Source: Blastomussa wellsi
Lineage: Eukaryota > Cnidaria > Anthozoa > Scleractinia > Plerogyridae
Reading direction: 5' to 3'
NCBI GenBank assembly: GCA_947652115.1
Contig: OX393566.1
Location: 10,354,076 to 10,418,075, forward strand
Length of the DNA stretch: 64,000 nt
Shown: in pieces, positions 1-11,082 of the stretch
Position numbering within the stretch: position 1 is the first letter of the stretch
Layout of the letters: each line of letters starts with the position of its first letter
Translations under genes and position numbers: made by a program
The notes under the pieces: model-generated
Databases searched by the model: none
Told to the model about the DNA's origin: nothing
The model's input: the letters and a program-made list of their open reading frames with translations, nothing else

Positions 1-3000
1 AGTTGTTTGTCAGAATCACGTAAATTTCCTGCAATAAAGATACCACGGCTTCATTTACATGTGTGCAATTTTAAATCAAAATCTGAGAAGTGGATTTTCC
101 GCAAAATGAAGAATTAGCCTGTTTTAGGTAGCATTTGATCTATTCCGTTGCCATGGATGGAAAAGGCCCACTTCACGAACAAAACTTCATGAATATAGCG
201 GTGTTGTATTGTTATGTCCAAGTATGGGCCCATAAGCTGTTTGAAGTACAAGTTATCAAATCTTCCAAAACTGTGATCAGCCACTTTAATTACTAAATTA
301 ATTTGATCTTTGAGCTTTTATTTTCTTTTTAAATAAATGGATAGCGTTGAAGTAAGCTCATAAAAGGCTGAAAGGGATGGAACCTATGCTCCTAAACAGG
401 CATACGCCAAAAAAGTGATGTGCTAACCTTGGTTCTCAGAAGGATTGATTCCTTTTTGTTGACTTCCCACAAATGTCATTGGTTGACCACCTCTGCCTTC
501 CTCTTGTGGGCTAGCGATTCTTGGTTGTATCCCTTCTTGCGGTGCCTGTTTGTTACAAAAAGAAGATATTTTACAGATGACATCAATCAACAAAAAACCT
601 CACTCAATTTTCCATGCACTGGCTGTCGAAATTTGTTCATATTCTAAATAATATTTGTTCATCTGCTATACAGCTCACACTCTCAGAGCCTTTCTCTCAA
701 GGTTCTAACGCTTTGTTAAATAACTGCATAACAAATGCATCTTATTGTTAATATTTTTATATATATTCTTTACCCCTCCAGGAGCTCCACCAACCACCGA
801 CGCACCTCCATTGCCAATTGAAGCAGAACCACGTGATGACTGAGACTCAGCCGCGATTGCACGCTGGATCTCATCCAGCTCATGAGCACTTTCAGAGGCA
901 ACTTGGGCTTGAATGCTTTGTTTCTGTGTTTTAGACAAGAAAATACTATGTGATACCAGGGTTGAAGTGTTTTATGTTTCAATATATGCATTATGCACAT
1001 GCGATATATTTATTTTTATCCTCACTGTTAAAGAATGGAGTGGTTCTAGTTGTTGGCCGCATTCTTAAATCAATATCCATTACCTCTGCGGCATCCTGTC
1101 TTTGGATGTTTGTGGCCCAGTTGACACCCTTTCCTCCATCTTCCCACCCTGCTCCCCCACCTCCTCCTCCCCCTCCTCCTCCACCAGCGCCGTATCCCTC
1201 CCCTGTTTCGTATTTCTTTTCCTCTTCAGCCTCCATAGCCAAACGATCCTCCAACCTCGTGTCCTCCTTGTAGTCATTGCTGTTACCTCCAAGTTCTCCT
1301 AATTCACCCAATCCCATCATCTTGCCCATTCCTCCTGGCTTTCGGTTCACTTTATGTTCTTTCACTCTCTTTATGTGAGGTTCTTCGTCGATGTCATTCA
1401 CTGAAAAGCACAGAGAGAAGAACATTAGCAGCACAATAAATTTAACCCCACTCGATGCATGTTTTTTTGCCACGTCCAACAAGTTGGCAAACAACCACTC
1501 CTAAAGAGGAATCCTTTCGCTTCCCAAAAAGAAGCAAGGAGTCCTTTCATGAGTAATTCACACAACTTTTATAGACTTAACCTACAAACATGTAATCAAG
1601 TACAAAAGTGCAAATAATCAGTACAAAAACGTTTTACTTTTTAGTATGTTTTTTTATTGACAGGGCTGGCACTTTAACTTGTGAGTGGCATAACAATTAT
1701 CCAAATAACTTCGTATCTGTTTTTTGTGAATGTATTGTGAATGTCTCTGATGTTCACGAGATACATGTATTCAACAGGCAAAAACAGCGTCCAAACCAAC
1801 ACAAGACCAAACGTAACAATGACCAATCACGATAAACGTAATCAACACAATAAAATAAGCGAATGATAACACAAAGCAAATACAGGAAAACTCTCCTGAC
1901 CAAGACGTGATGGGTTTGTTTTGCCTGTATATATGGGTTGAGTAGATGGGGGAACTGTTGAAACCCAACTGCAGCTTTATACGAAAAGAGCTGATCATCT
2001 TAATTCGAAACATGAAAGATGCTGTCAAAGGAAGAATATGACTGTTACTTTCTTTAGAGAAATTAAATGGACATATAAATCGTGCCTAAATTAGCATGTT
2101 TTCTGACAGGCAGATCTGGCTTGTCATCCGCAGTCGGAGCATTGCTTTCTTCGTGACTCGATTCAGCCGATCCTTTGATGCTCTCCACTCTTGTTTCGGC
2201 CTTATGTCCGTGTTTCACTGCATCTTGAGCTGCAAGACTAGCGTCTAATTCAGCTTTGTGCACTGCTTCTTTAACTGAAGATAGAAAAACACAAGTTGTA
2301 AAATCAACGGTACCAAGTATGGAGTCATAATACATAAACTCACAATTACCTCACCTTACCATTGACTTAATGACGGAATACGAAATACGTGAATACGCGA
2401 TACGAAATACGATAACGTAATACGCGCTTATCCAAAGAGCAACGGACATCGAAAGCATCAGATTTGAATAGTCCGCAATCGATATATCAAAATTCAAACG
2501 TGGTACCGAGGCCTTATGATTAAAGTTATATATTTTGTTTTGTTTTATTTGTATCAAGTCTCTTGTGGGAATTAACAGACAAACGGAACAGCAATAGTTT
2601 AGATATTTGGAACGTCGGCTATTGAAACTGGTGAAGGTTTGGGGTATTTTCCATTCTTCTCGTCGAGCAGGGGGAGGGGGGGGGGGGTGGGGAGGAACGA
2701 GGTCTGGATCGACTAACGACTTGCAAAGCGGATGACGGTGGAGCTCTAGGTACGGGTTGTAGGTATTATTAATTATATATTTCTAAAGAATCTCACTGAC
2801 TCGATGCCTTCAGCCACTGTTCAGGGCTACAGAGGCCAAAACTTTCTTTGGTAAAAATGTAAAAAATAAACCAAATCTGAAAAAAGATACCGTCATAGAT
2901 CACGTTCTATAAAAAGCACAGAATTTGTTGATTGCATTAGGTTTAAGGCTGAAATGTAAATTAATGTAACACGATTCACAAGCGCACGTGAAAATTTATT

Positions 3001-4651
3001 AGCATACCTTGATTCACTTGTTAACAACAAAAACCTTTCCGAAAATATCTTCCCAGTTTTTAAAGACATATCTGAGAAAACGTCTTTAATTGCTAATTAA
3101 TTGTCGAACTCACTCTCTGTTCACTATGTCGTCATTGTTGAAATTTTGGTTATAATTTCATTGTACACACTCACCCAAACAAATCACAGGGAGCCCATAC
3201 AAGCGGTGTGTCTGTTCTTATAACGTGGAGCAACAGTCAACGCAAAACCTTCCAAATCGCTCAAATTCGCCATTTTGAGCCACAGAAGCGACAAAATACA
3301 ACACCTGAGGCAAGTTTGCGTTTATTTTATAGCCATTACTCGATATAAGTCTACAATATTAAGACTCTTCAACATTCCAACAACAACAAAACCTTTCCGA
3401 AAATATCTTCCCAGTTTTTAAAGACATATCTGAGAAAACGTCTTTAATTGCTAATTAATTGTCGAACTCACTCTCTGTTCACTATGTCGTCATTGTTGAA
3501 ATTTTGGTTATAATTTCATTGTACACACTCACCCAAACAAATCACAGGGAGCCCATACAAGCGGTGTGTCTGTTCTTATAACGTGGAGCAACAGTCAACG
3601 CAAAACCTTCCAAATCGCTCAAATTCGCCATTTTGAGCCACAGAAGCGACAAAATACAACACCTGAGGCAAGTTTGCGTTTATTTTATAGCCATTACTCG
3701 ATATAAGTCTACAATATTAAGACTCTTCAACATTCCCAAACATTTCTTTGCAATTCGAACATATGCATACAAACAGACACACCGCTTGTATGGGCCCCTG
3801 TGAACAAAGGAACCAGCACATGTCATGCTCACCCCAATGAGTGCTTTGCAAATTGCGAGAGCATTGTTCATCCCGCTCCCCCCTGCGTGTACTGGAAAGT
3901 CTAGAAAATGCCATGAAGCTCTTCGGAACGTCTCATAGGATTGGCTGGGAAAATTATATACAAACAATAGTAACAATAGACCTAGCCCTAAAACAATAGA
4001 GCGTCGTGGTATGAAGACCCAGTGAATTTAGAAGTTCCGAAGAGCTCCATGACAACTGAAAAATTTCTTCGTCGTGTGTGACAAAATAAATGTTGTAGTA
4101 AGACAGGTTACAAAATCATGCTTCTAAGGCTCTCAAAAAAAGAAAATATTTTAATTTTCAACAATTCATGGTTTTAAGGCCATGTCCAGTCCGTACTGCG
4201 CAGTCACGGGGTTTGTTTTTATTTCTGCTTTCAATTCGTTGAGCCGTTACTGCGTAAGGTACGTTTTTCCCGTAATTTTCATTTTGGCTTGTTTAACATT
4301 GCGCATTACGGACTGGAAATGGACTGGAAATAGCCGTTAAGCTTTTCACATAAACAACGTTTCAAGTTTCACCTGAAATACTGTCTGCGTACAACTTTAT
4401 TTTAAAGTGCCTATGAAATGAAAAAAATTAGCTATTGAAAAAGAATCTTATTTGAAAGGCCTTAAAAGTGAAGAAAAATGGCGTTTTCCTTTTTGTGATA
4501 TCTCCACTCGTGCCAGAGAAATTCAAGATTTTTGTATTATGCAAATTAGGTACTAATGATGTCATAATTAAACAATAGATTGTTTCTGTCGAGGAACTAT
4601 CGGTTGATAGTTGCCCCGCGGAAATTTGACGTTCTTAAAATTATGTTTTAA

Positions 4652-4683
<32 letters not shown>

Positions 4684-5205
4684 TTGATAGTTCCGAGACA
4701 GGAACGCTATATTGTCTTTATTGTTCACCACTAAATTTTCTTCCACGCGCACATTCAAACTTCTCCTACGCAGGCGTTATTAGGGGATTGCGTTTCCCAC
4801 GATATTGTTATATTTCTTTGGAGAAGTATAACGCAGTCCCCTAAAAACGCCTGCGCAGGAGGCTATTCAAACTATCATCTTGAGTTTTTTGCTGCAAGCC
4901 GAAATGTACGAATAAACGAAAATCAGGCAAGAAACCCTCCAAATGCAGGTCAATCAAATAACAATATAATTTGGTTTTATCAACTGGGTTGATAATGTCA
5001 ATTGGCCACCGTAAAGAGATTCAAGTGCTGACGTTTCGAGCGTTAGCCCTTCGTCGGAGCGAATCAAGGAATTGTGATAGTTTTGACAATTCCTTGATTC
5101 GCTCCGACGAAGGGCTAACGCTCGAAACGTCAGCACTTGAATCTCTTTACGGTGGCCAATTGACATTATCAACCCAGTTGATAAAACCAAATTATATTGT
5201 TATAC

Positions 5206-5241
<36 letters not shown>

Positions 5242-8205
5242 GTACCCCCTCTATTCAATCAAATAACGTTTGAATGTTTTTTAACGAAAGCCCGCTTGTT
5301 TACAAAAAATTTCACGGACGGGCACTATCCATCCGGGCATTTTTCTCGGACGGGCACTATGCGCTGATAGTGCCCTCCGCGGATGAACACTAACGCGTCA
5401 CGTGTTTAATTTAGACCAATGAGAATCGGAGAAAATTTAGTGGTGAACTATAAGTTGTGATAGTATGGGTGTAAAAACACAAAATATGGCATATCTCTGC
5501 AGGTAATGATACAATGCAATTTGAACTTTGCAAGCACATTGCACCCTAAAAAATACACCTCTTGATACATATTTTGATGTTGCTATGGCAACAGTCTTGG
5601 TTCCAGTCCCCTTCCTCTTTAAATCAAATATTACTCGTTTGTGACTGCATAAGGCAAATGACTGATCTCATTTAAAGCGTGCGCAATGTCCATATTGCAC
5701 TAGCTCTAACACTGCACTAATTAACCTTTAGGAATTGGACGATGTTTGCTCAAGGTAAATACAGGAATAACCATTCCTGTATATTAGAGATCTCGGACCG
5801 GATGTGTTGCCATAGCAACACCAAAATATTCACCATCTGATGTTTTCATTGGACTATAACATCCTCACCAAGTTTCAATTTCATTGCATCATTACTTGCA
5901 AAGATATGCTATATTTTGTGTTTTTACACCCATCCGATCACACCTTATGACGTCATCAGTACCTAATTTGCATAATTCGAAAATCTTGAATATCTCTGGA
6001 CCGAGAAGAGATATCACCGAAAGGAAAACGCCATTCTTCTTTATTTTTAAAGGCCTTTCAAATAAGCTTATTTTTCAATAGCTCGTTTTTTCATTTCATA
6101 GGCAATTAAGCATGAACTTCTCGCCTACTGATGCGATGCGTTCGGCATTCGTTCTCCATCCGGTGATTTGTTTTTCATGCACGTGCAACAGGCATGTATC
6201 GTTTCAAAATTTCCACTCACCTTTGTCTTCCAGATTTACCGACTTTGGAGTCGCCGGATGTGCTAAGAACGAATTAAACATGAAAATATTTGTATTTTGT
6301 CTGTGTGTTAGAAAAAGTTTTTTTTCTGGTGTTCCTTTCGGATCAAAACACGATAACTCTTAAATAAGCATTCCATAAAATTCGACTGTTTCTTTCAAGC
6401 AATGACCTACTACTGATGACCTAGTAATCTCAATGAGCAGTCCTGGAGTTCCTTGTCTCTGTAAAGCCGGAAAAATCTTGCATGCGCAAAATATTAACAA
6501 AAATAATAAACTTATTCAAAAAACGTACCTTCTTCTGCTCCAGACTTCTCAGTAGAACTTTCGAGAGGAGCCGAGAAAACTAAAGAAAAAAAAGTTAATC
6601 AGAACTAATTTGGCTACAAGTCAGAAGGGCAAAATACAATAGTCGATAAATTTCGGTCATTTCTGTAAGAATTCAAATGGAATGGTACGATTCCATTTCG
6701 TTTCCACCGGAACATTCGGGACCACCTTTGGACTTTGACCGGTCAGGCCGATCGGACCGAAATTTACCGTTCAATTTTTAAAAATTGGTTAGTTGCCTCA
6801 CTTCAGCTCAGCGGATTTTTGGGGCGGACCGACATGCAAAATGGAAAGGACCGTTCCACCCGGTTGGCACGTTTAAATCGGAAAATGTCGTTCCATTTTA
6901 CAACAGTTAATCTCGGTTGGCCCGACTGGTCGGACTGAGATAATGGAAAGCACCCCTCCACTACTCCAGATAAAGACAGACAACTAAACAAACAAACAAA
7001 CAAACAAAAACAAGCTCTAGAAAGACTGAATTGTTTTCAATCTTTCTAAAGCTTGCTTTTGCTTTGGTTATTGTTTGTTACATAACATAAAACAAATAAG
7101 GGTGAAAAAAGCAAACTCGCCTCTGCAGAACGATACACCGTCTGACACAGAACATTTCATGTCTTTTTCGTCCTTCGTTTTAAAGGTAACTTCAGGCCTA
7201 CATATTGTCACCAAAATTCATACCATTCACTCTGTATCTTAACGATCCATAGAGTGCATTCTTAGTTTCTTCAGTAACTTAATATTCAGTGGACAACGTT
7301 TTGTGGTAAAACAACGGATCAGTGAAACATTCTAGTCTTTCTGAACACTTGAGACATTTGCCTCTATTAATATTTAGTACTCATAAATGGCTACCTTGAA
7401 AGCGGCACAGCTCCATTCGAGGCCTTAAGCAACGGAGAAAGTTAAACCACCTCGTTTAGAATAAAGATTTCGAGCTCTCGAATTAAAAAAAATCAACGTA
7501 ACACCTGTTGCACTCTCACTTAGTTTTTCGGCAGCAATTCAAGATTGCTACGGCTTCAGACAGTAGTCAATTTACATACAGCCTTTGGCACATGCAGATT
7601 TATCGGGAAACGGTACTTGCCGCCTTTATGCGACAATTTTGTAGTTCGTATCGCTTTCAAACCACAATGTCAATGTCCATAGCAGCAATTCACACTCTGA
7701 TCCAGACATGTTGTTTTAGCCGAGTCGTGGTATAGCCAGTTTAAACATGAAAGTATGAAGAGCTTTATAACGCCGAGAAAATGGTCTAGAATAAACTAAA
7801 ACACTGTTGAAATAATTCGCGTAGCAACATATTCAATATTCATTCCTAAGTTCTGGGATGTTTAACAGGAAATCAAGTATGACAGCAGAACTTAACAGGC
7901 ATCATGGACAGAGAAGGAAAACAGACAAATTAACGTTATTGTCCTAAAAGGAAAAAATAATAATTATTCTTTACCGGAAACATAAAAAAGTACACAAGAT
8001 ACACTTGGGTCAGGAGAGACATAACTACCTCAGATCTGTTGTGACCTGAAGCACAGCGGGAAGATAAATAAAACTGTCTCAAATATAACTCGCAATAGGT
8101 CAAGTAAAATATATCCTCATCTAGACATAAATATCTGCTATCGTTTAACTTACCTGTGTGCGACAAACATAATGTAAGGCACGTTAGAAGAAGTCTGTTG
8201 TTCAT
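1..8205 (-). CDS. Gene F: secreted Gly/Glu-rich low-complexity protein, multi-exon, runs off left edge
   Basis: I do not recognise the family. Exons in transcript order: 8154-8205, 6529-6579, 1084-1400, 774-923, 428-545 and 1-28, the last continuing outside the window. Exon 1 encodes a signal peptide (MNNRLLLTCLTLCLSHT) and ends in phase 1 before gtaagt. Exon 2 (17 codons, VFSAPLESSTEKSGAEE) is flanked by phase-1 introns. The 317-nt exon encodes a basic stretch (HIKRVKEHKVNRK), MGLGELGELGG, a Glu-rich segment and a run of about 11 glycines near 1160-1190, ending in phase 0 at GCAGAG|gtaatg. Exon 774-923 (KQSIQAQVASESAHELDEIQ) is phase 0 on both sides. Exon 428-545 (APQEGIQPRIASPQEE) goes from phase 0 to phase 1, and the next exon starts at ttgcag with matching phase. 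All joins keep the frame. Whether exon 2063-2274 is also used is unresolved. The protein is probably extracellular; its function is unknown. Confidence 0.66.
2063..2274 (-). CDS. Gene F alternative or internal exon (Ala/Lys/Glu-rich)
   Basis: This open exon follows a good acceptor (tttctatcttcag) and enters in phase 1, so it can join gene F exon 2 (6529-6579), giving V-KEAVHKAELDASLAAQDA and then a Ser/Glu-rich tail. The reading frame ends with a stop at 2063. There is no GT donor in the right phase to join the next exon (acceptor at 1400, phase 1). The only phase-compatible exit seen is a weak GC site (TTTAG|gcacga, near 2086). It is therefore either an alternative terminal exon giving a short secreted isoform of about 104 residues (34 codons before it plus 70 here), or an internal exon with a GC-AG intron. 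The encoded segment looks helical and charged (KAETRVESIKGSAESSHEE). Confidence 0.5.
3021..3734. repeat. 358-bp tandem duplication
   Basis: The block from about 3021 to 3376 is repeated at once from about 3379 to 3734 with almost no differences (the motif acctttccgaaaatatcttcc begins at 3033 and again at 3391). Near identity means a recent duplication or an assembly artefact joining two haplotypes. A short inverted match to the block (cacaccgcttgtatgggc, near 3779) lies just after the second copy. It lies inside the gene F intron between 2275 and 6528. Confidence 0.85.
4588..4690. repeat. Smaller hairpin inside the foldback element
   Basis: The stretch gaactatcggttgatagtt followed by gccccgcggaaatttgacgt is answered by acatcaaattttcaaggggc and aactatcagattgatagttc. 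It is an imperfect palindrome of about 45-bp arms. Another lies at about 4747-4870, pairing cctacgcaggcgttattagg with cctaaaaacgcctgcgcagg. Confidence 0.65.
4958..5203. repeat. Perfect 118-bp palindrome with a 10-bp loop
   Basis: Arms 4958-5075 and 5086-5203 are exact reverse complements; both strands even give the same open reading frame (MVLSTGLIMSIGHRK...). The arm contains 'tgacgtttcgagcgttagcccttcgtc', a motif I associate with the terminal parts of cnidarian Penelope-like elements. It may be the fused inverted ends of such an element, or a foldback element of its own. Confidence 0.9.
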
Positions 8206-9790
8206 TCCACGGCCTTTCCTTGTTTCCTATTGTTTATTTATCGCAAATTTGTACCTGCTAAGAAAACGATAGAAGTTTATCACCGAAAATTAGGGATGTT
8301 CAGCTAAATAATGACAGGTTTTACTAAGGAACATTCATCAAAATTAAGCAACAAATAATAGAATCGGTGAAAAGCTTCTAATAAATAGTTTCTAATTTCC
8401 TTTTCTTAAAGATTTTATCCCCTTTTTTGAACTTTTACTCCAAGTTGATAAGAGTAGCAGGTCTTCTTACTTTGTTTGTAATGACTGTTCATTGTTTATA
8501 TAATAAACCTTGTTTTCGCTACGAAAGACCAAAGTTACGTTTTTCATGTTAATATGCCTTCATGTGACCAAAACGTCAATAAAATAGGGACTTACCGTTT
8601 AAAAAATAAAAATACGAATCAAAGAGGGCTTGTAAACTTCGCCTATTTGGTCATTTCCGATAAATGACGTCATAAGAACCAAGAAAGTCTTTAAATGTAG
8701 GAAGATTAAATATTTACTACTGCGCTCTGCAGCTCTTTAAATTCATAAATATCAGCTTCATAGCTGGAGAAAATCAGAAGCATCAACAGCAACTGCATTA
8801 TTAAATCAATCGAAATTAAGCTGATAATTGCTAAAATTACTTTAATTGCAGTAGTATTTCTGTTTTCTATGCTAAAGGAACAATTTAACTGTGCTCATTG
8901 TTTCGTGATTTCTCACCTGCTAACTCCAAACTTAAAAACTGTGATCATCCTTGCAGATAAACTGTTTGGAGACGCTTCACTACGCCATTTATGCAGGAGA
9001 AGAAGCGAGTCAGTGAAAGCTGCAGTAATCAACACATGGAATTCAAAAACAAACAAATACAGAACTTTGTTAGTTTACCGAAAACGTTTCCTTTGTTTAG
9101 AAAAAAAATAAACTACGAACATTCAAACCTGCTTGCAGTCGATTGCTCAGTTTTGGACTGAACCTAGTCTCGTATCCAGATTTCCTGTAAAGTCTTGGTC
9201 ACGTGGCCATAGAACAAAAAAATGTGACTCATGACAAACCGCGCATGCCCAAATTTCGGACTAGTTAAAAGCATTTAACATAAAACCTCTGCCGCATTTA
9301 TGCACTAAGTTGTTAATATATAAGTTAGCTTAAGCTTCTTCCTGATTTTTTTCCTATTACTGCGTTGTTGAATTGTTTTCTACGTTGTCTACACAACCAC
9401 AACTTTTCAGCTTCGATATATTAACATTCTTGAACAAAACATTCGAAACTCTGCGCGTAGAAAAACATTGCGGGCCTGAGATGGAGCTATTTTTATTAAC
9501 CGATCAACTAGACGATTATGACGAGGTAGTAAGGTCTTGATATCTTTGTTTTGTCTTCATTCACTAATTTACATTTTTGGCCAATATGTGCATAGTTAAA
9601 CTATACCTTATTATAGGAATATAACGAAGCATTTTAACAGCGCGAACAAAATCTACCCGATATAAAATTACACTGACGAATTTCAGTAAAGACAATTTGA
9701 AATCAATATTGAATGACGATGTATCGACTGACTCTGATGGAAAGGTAGATGGGATGTGACTTTCCTACCAATAAATGTTTCTTAGTTCTA
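8206..9790. other. Upstream flank of gene F, no recognised gene
   Basis: AT-rich non-coding DNA. On the minus strand a TATATAAAC motif at 8496-8504 lies about 290 bp before the gene F start codon, with 'cttagcag|gtacaa' near 8260, so a promoter with a short 5' UTR intron is possible but unproven. The plus ORF 8869-9111 shows no known motif. Confidence 0.35.
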
Positions 9791-10164
9791 GTTCATACGT
9801 CGCATTTCTGCCATGTCGAATTCAATTCAAAGAATTAAATTCGGCAGAAATTTGACGTCTGAATCGGCTGCCGCATTTCTACCGCAGGCACGTTCGGCTG
9901 GTCTTGTTGCATTATCCGACAGAAATGCGGCACCGATTCAATCGTCGAATTTATGCCGTGTCAAACTAATACAATAAGCCTCCGTAGAGTATCTTTCCGC
10001 CATATTGGATGTAACCAATGTAACATTTTTGGGCTGACCGACATATACGGCAGTATTAATTCTGAATTGAGTTCGACACAATTTCGACGTCTGAATCGAC
10101 AGTCGCATTTCCTGCCGCACTTAATTGAATTGAATTCGACACAGCAGAAATGCGACGTATGAAC
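9791..10164. mobile_element. MITE with inverted ends
   Basis: The left end gttcatacgtcgcatttctg is the inverse of the right end cagaaatgcgacgtatgaac. Further inverted motifs inside (gtcgaattcaattcaa and ttgaattgaattcgac) extend the pairing. There is no coding capacity. Confidence 0.75.
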
Positions 10165-10251
10165 CGGGCCTTAAAATAAAGTTGCTGTAAAATTGTGATT
10201 TTTGTTAACATGTACAATGGCGTAAATTCAAGTGCATAAAATTAACGTAAG

Positions 10252-11028
10252 ATCAGAGACAATTTTTTTATCTGACCCCTGGAAATGGTGGAAATAATTT
10301 AGATTAGTGGAAAACAAAAAGAAAAAGCGAATTTTTCCGACCGAAATTGACAAAACGGCCAGAAACTGAGGTCATTTTTTTAATTTGAACGTCCACCATT
10401 ATGACCTTTTTTCTTCCGGTTACTTCCAAATAAGGAATGTCGGCCGCCATGTTGTGACGTCGCAGTGCACATGCATTTTTTCAAGTCGATAAATTTGTGA
10501 AGAATCTTACAAGTGTCGAAACTGCATTCATCTTGTATTATGGCCGAGATCGAGCCTTATTCTTTTGAACTGATGCGAGTTCGGAGTCAGAGGAAGACGA
10601 TGTTCACGAGAGTGAAGATGAGCTCCGAAGAGGAAATACATCGTGGGTTGTATGCGAGTGTTGTGCGAACTGGGGAAGGCAACAAGAGAAAGAATGTTTA
10701 TGATGCGTATAGATTGAGGAAGCCGTAAATAAAACACTCCATTCCTTAAGAAGCATCCTATTTTTTAAGGGCAGTAAATGGAAATTTATTCCTCTTTTGG
10801 AATCGCTAGGCGTTCTGTTTGAAGAGCCAACTGCAACACATTCGACCATTTTGAAGCTGATGTTGTCTTCTGAACTCCCATGAGGTGTGCATTGTGATGT
10901 CATGCTATGCGCCCAAGCCTTCAGCATGTCTTCTGAAATGGCGGCCGTTCAAATTGTTCTGGTACGGCGCTTTTTTCTCTTTATTTTTACGTTTTAAAAA
11001 TTAGGTTTTCGCCTTCCGTTCTCCTTTA
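10252..11028 (-). pseudogene. THAP zinc-finger DNA transposon remnant, copy 1
   Basis: On the minus strand, residues VECVAVGSSNRTPSDSKRG, NFHLLPLKNRMLLKEW and further fragments match the N-terminal THAP domain (C-x2/4-C ... C-x2-H type) carried by P-element-like and related transposases. The second cysteine position reads Ser here (GSSN where copy 2 has GCPN). The domain breaks after about 40 residues and no transposase core follows. A second copy lies in the opposite orientation at 58053-58786, sharing the ends 'tccgttctccttt' and 'agagacaattttttta'. Confidence 0.7.
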
Positions 11029-11082
11029 AATTTGCTTTACAACAACAACAACAACAATCTCTTTATTTTTACCAAATAAAAA

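Larger units (their letters stand above)
4408..6104. mobile_element. Foldback DNA element with about 165-bp terminal inverted repeats
   Basis: The left end (tgcctatgaaatg..., 4408-4575) returns in inverted order at the right end (...catttcataggca, about 5937-6104), including the shared stretch around 'acctaatttgcata'. A second inverted pair lies further in (gtgtaaaaacacaaaatatggcatat, near 5469, against its complement near 5905). No transposase ORF is present, so it looks non-autonomous. Several smaller palindromes are packed inside it and are listed separately. It sits in a gene F intron. Confidence 0.75.

Noticed and set aside
4954..5237. Matching ORFs on both strands (MVLSTGLIMSIGHRK...)
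   Set aside because: They are identical because the DNA is a perfect palindrome; there is no coding evidence.
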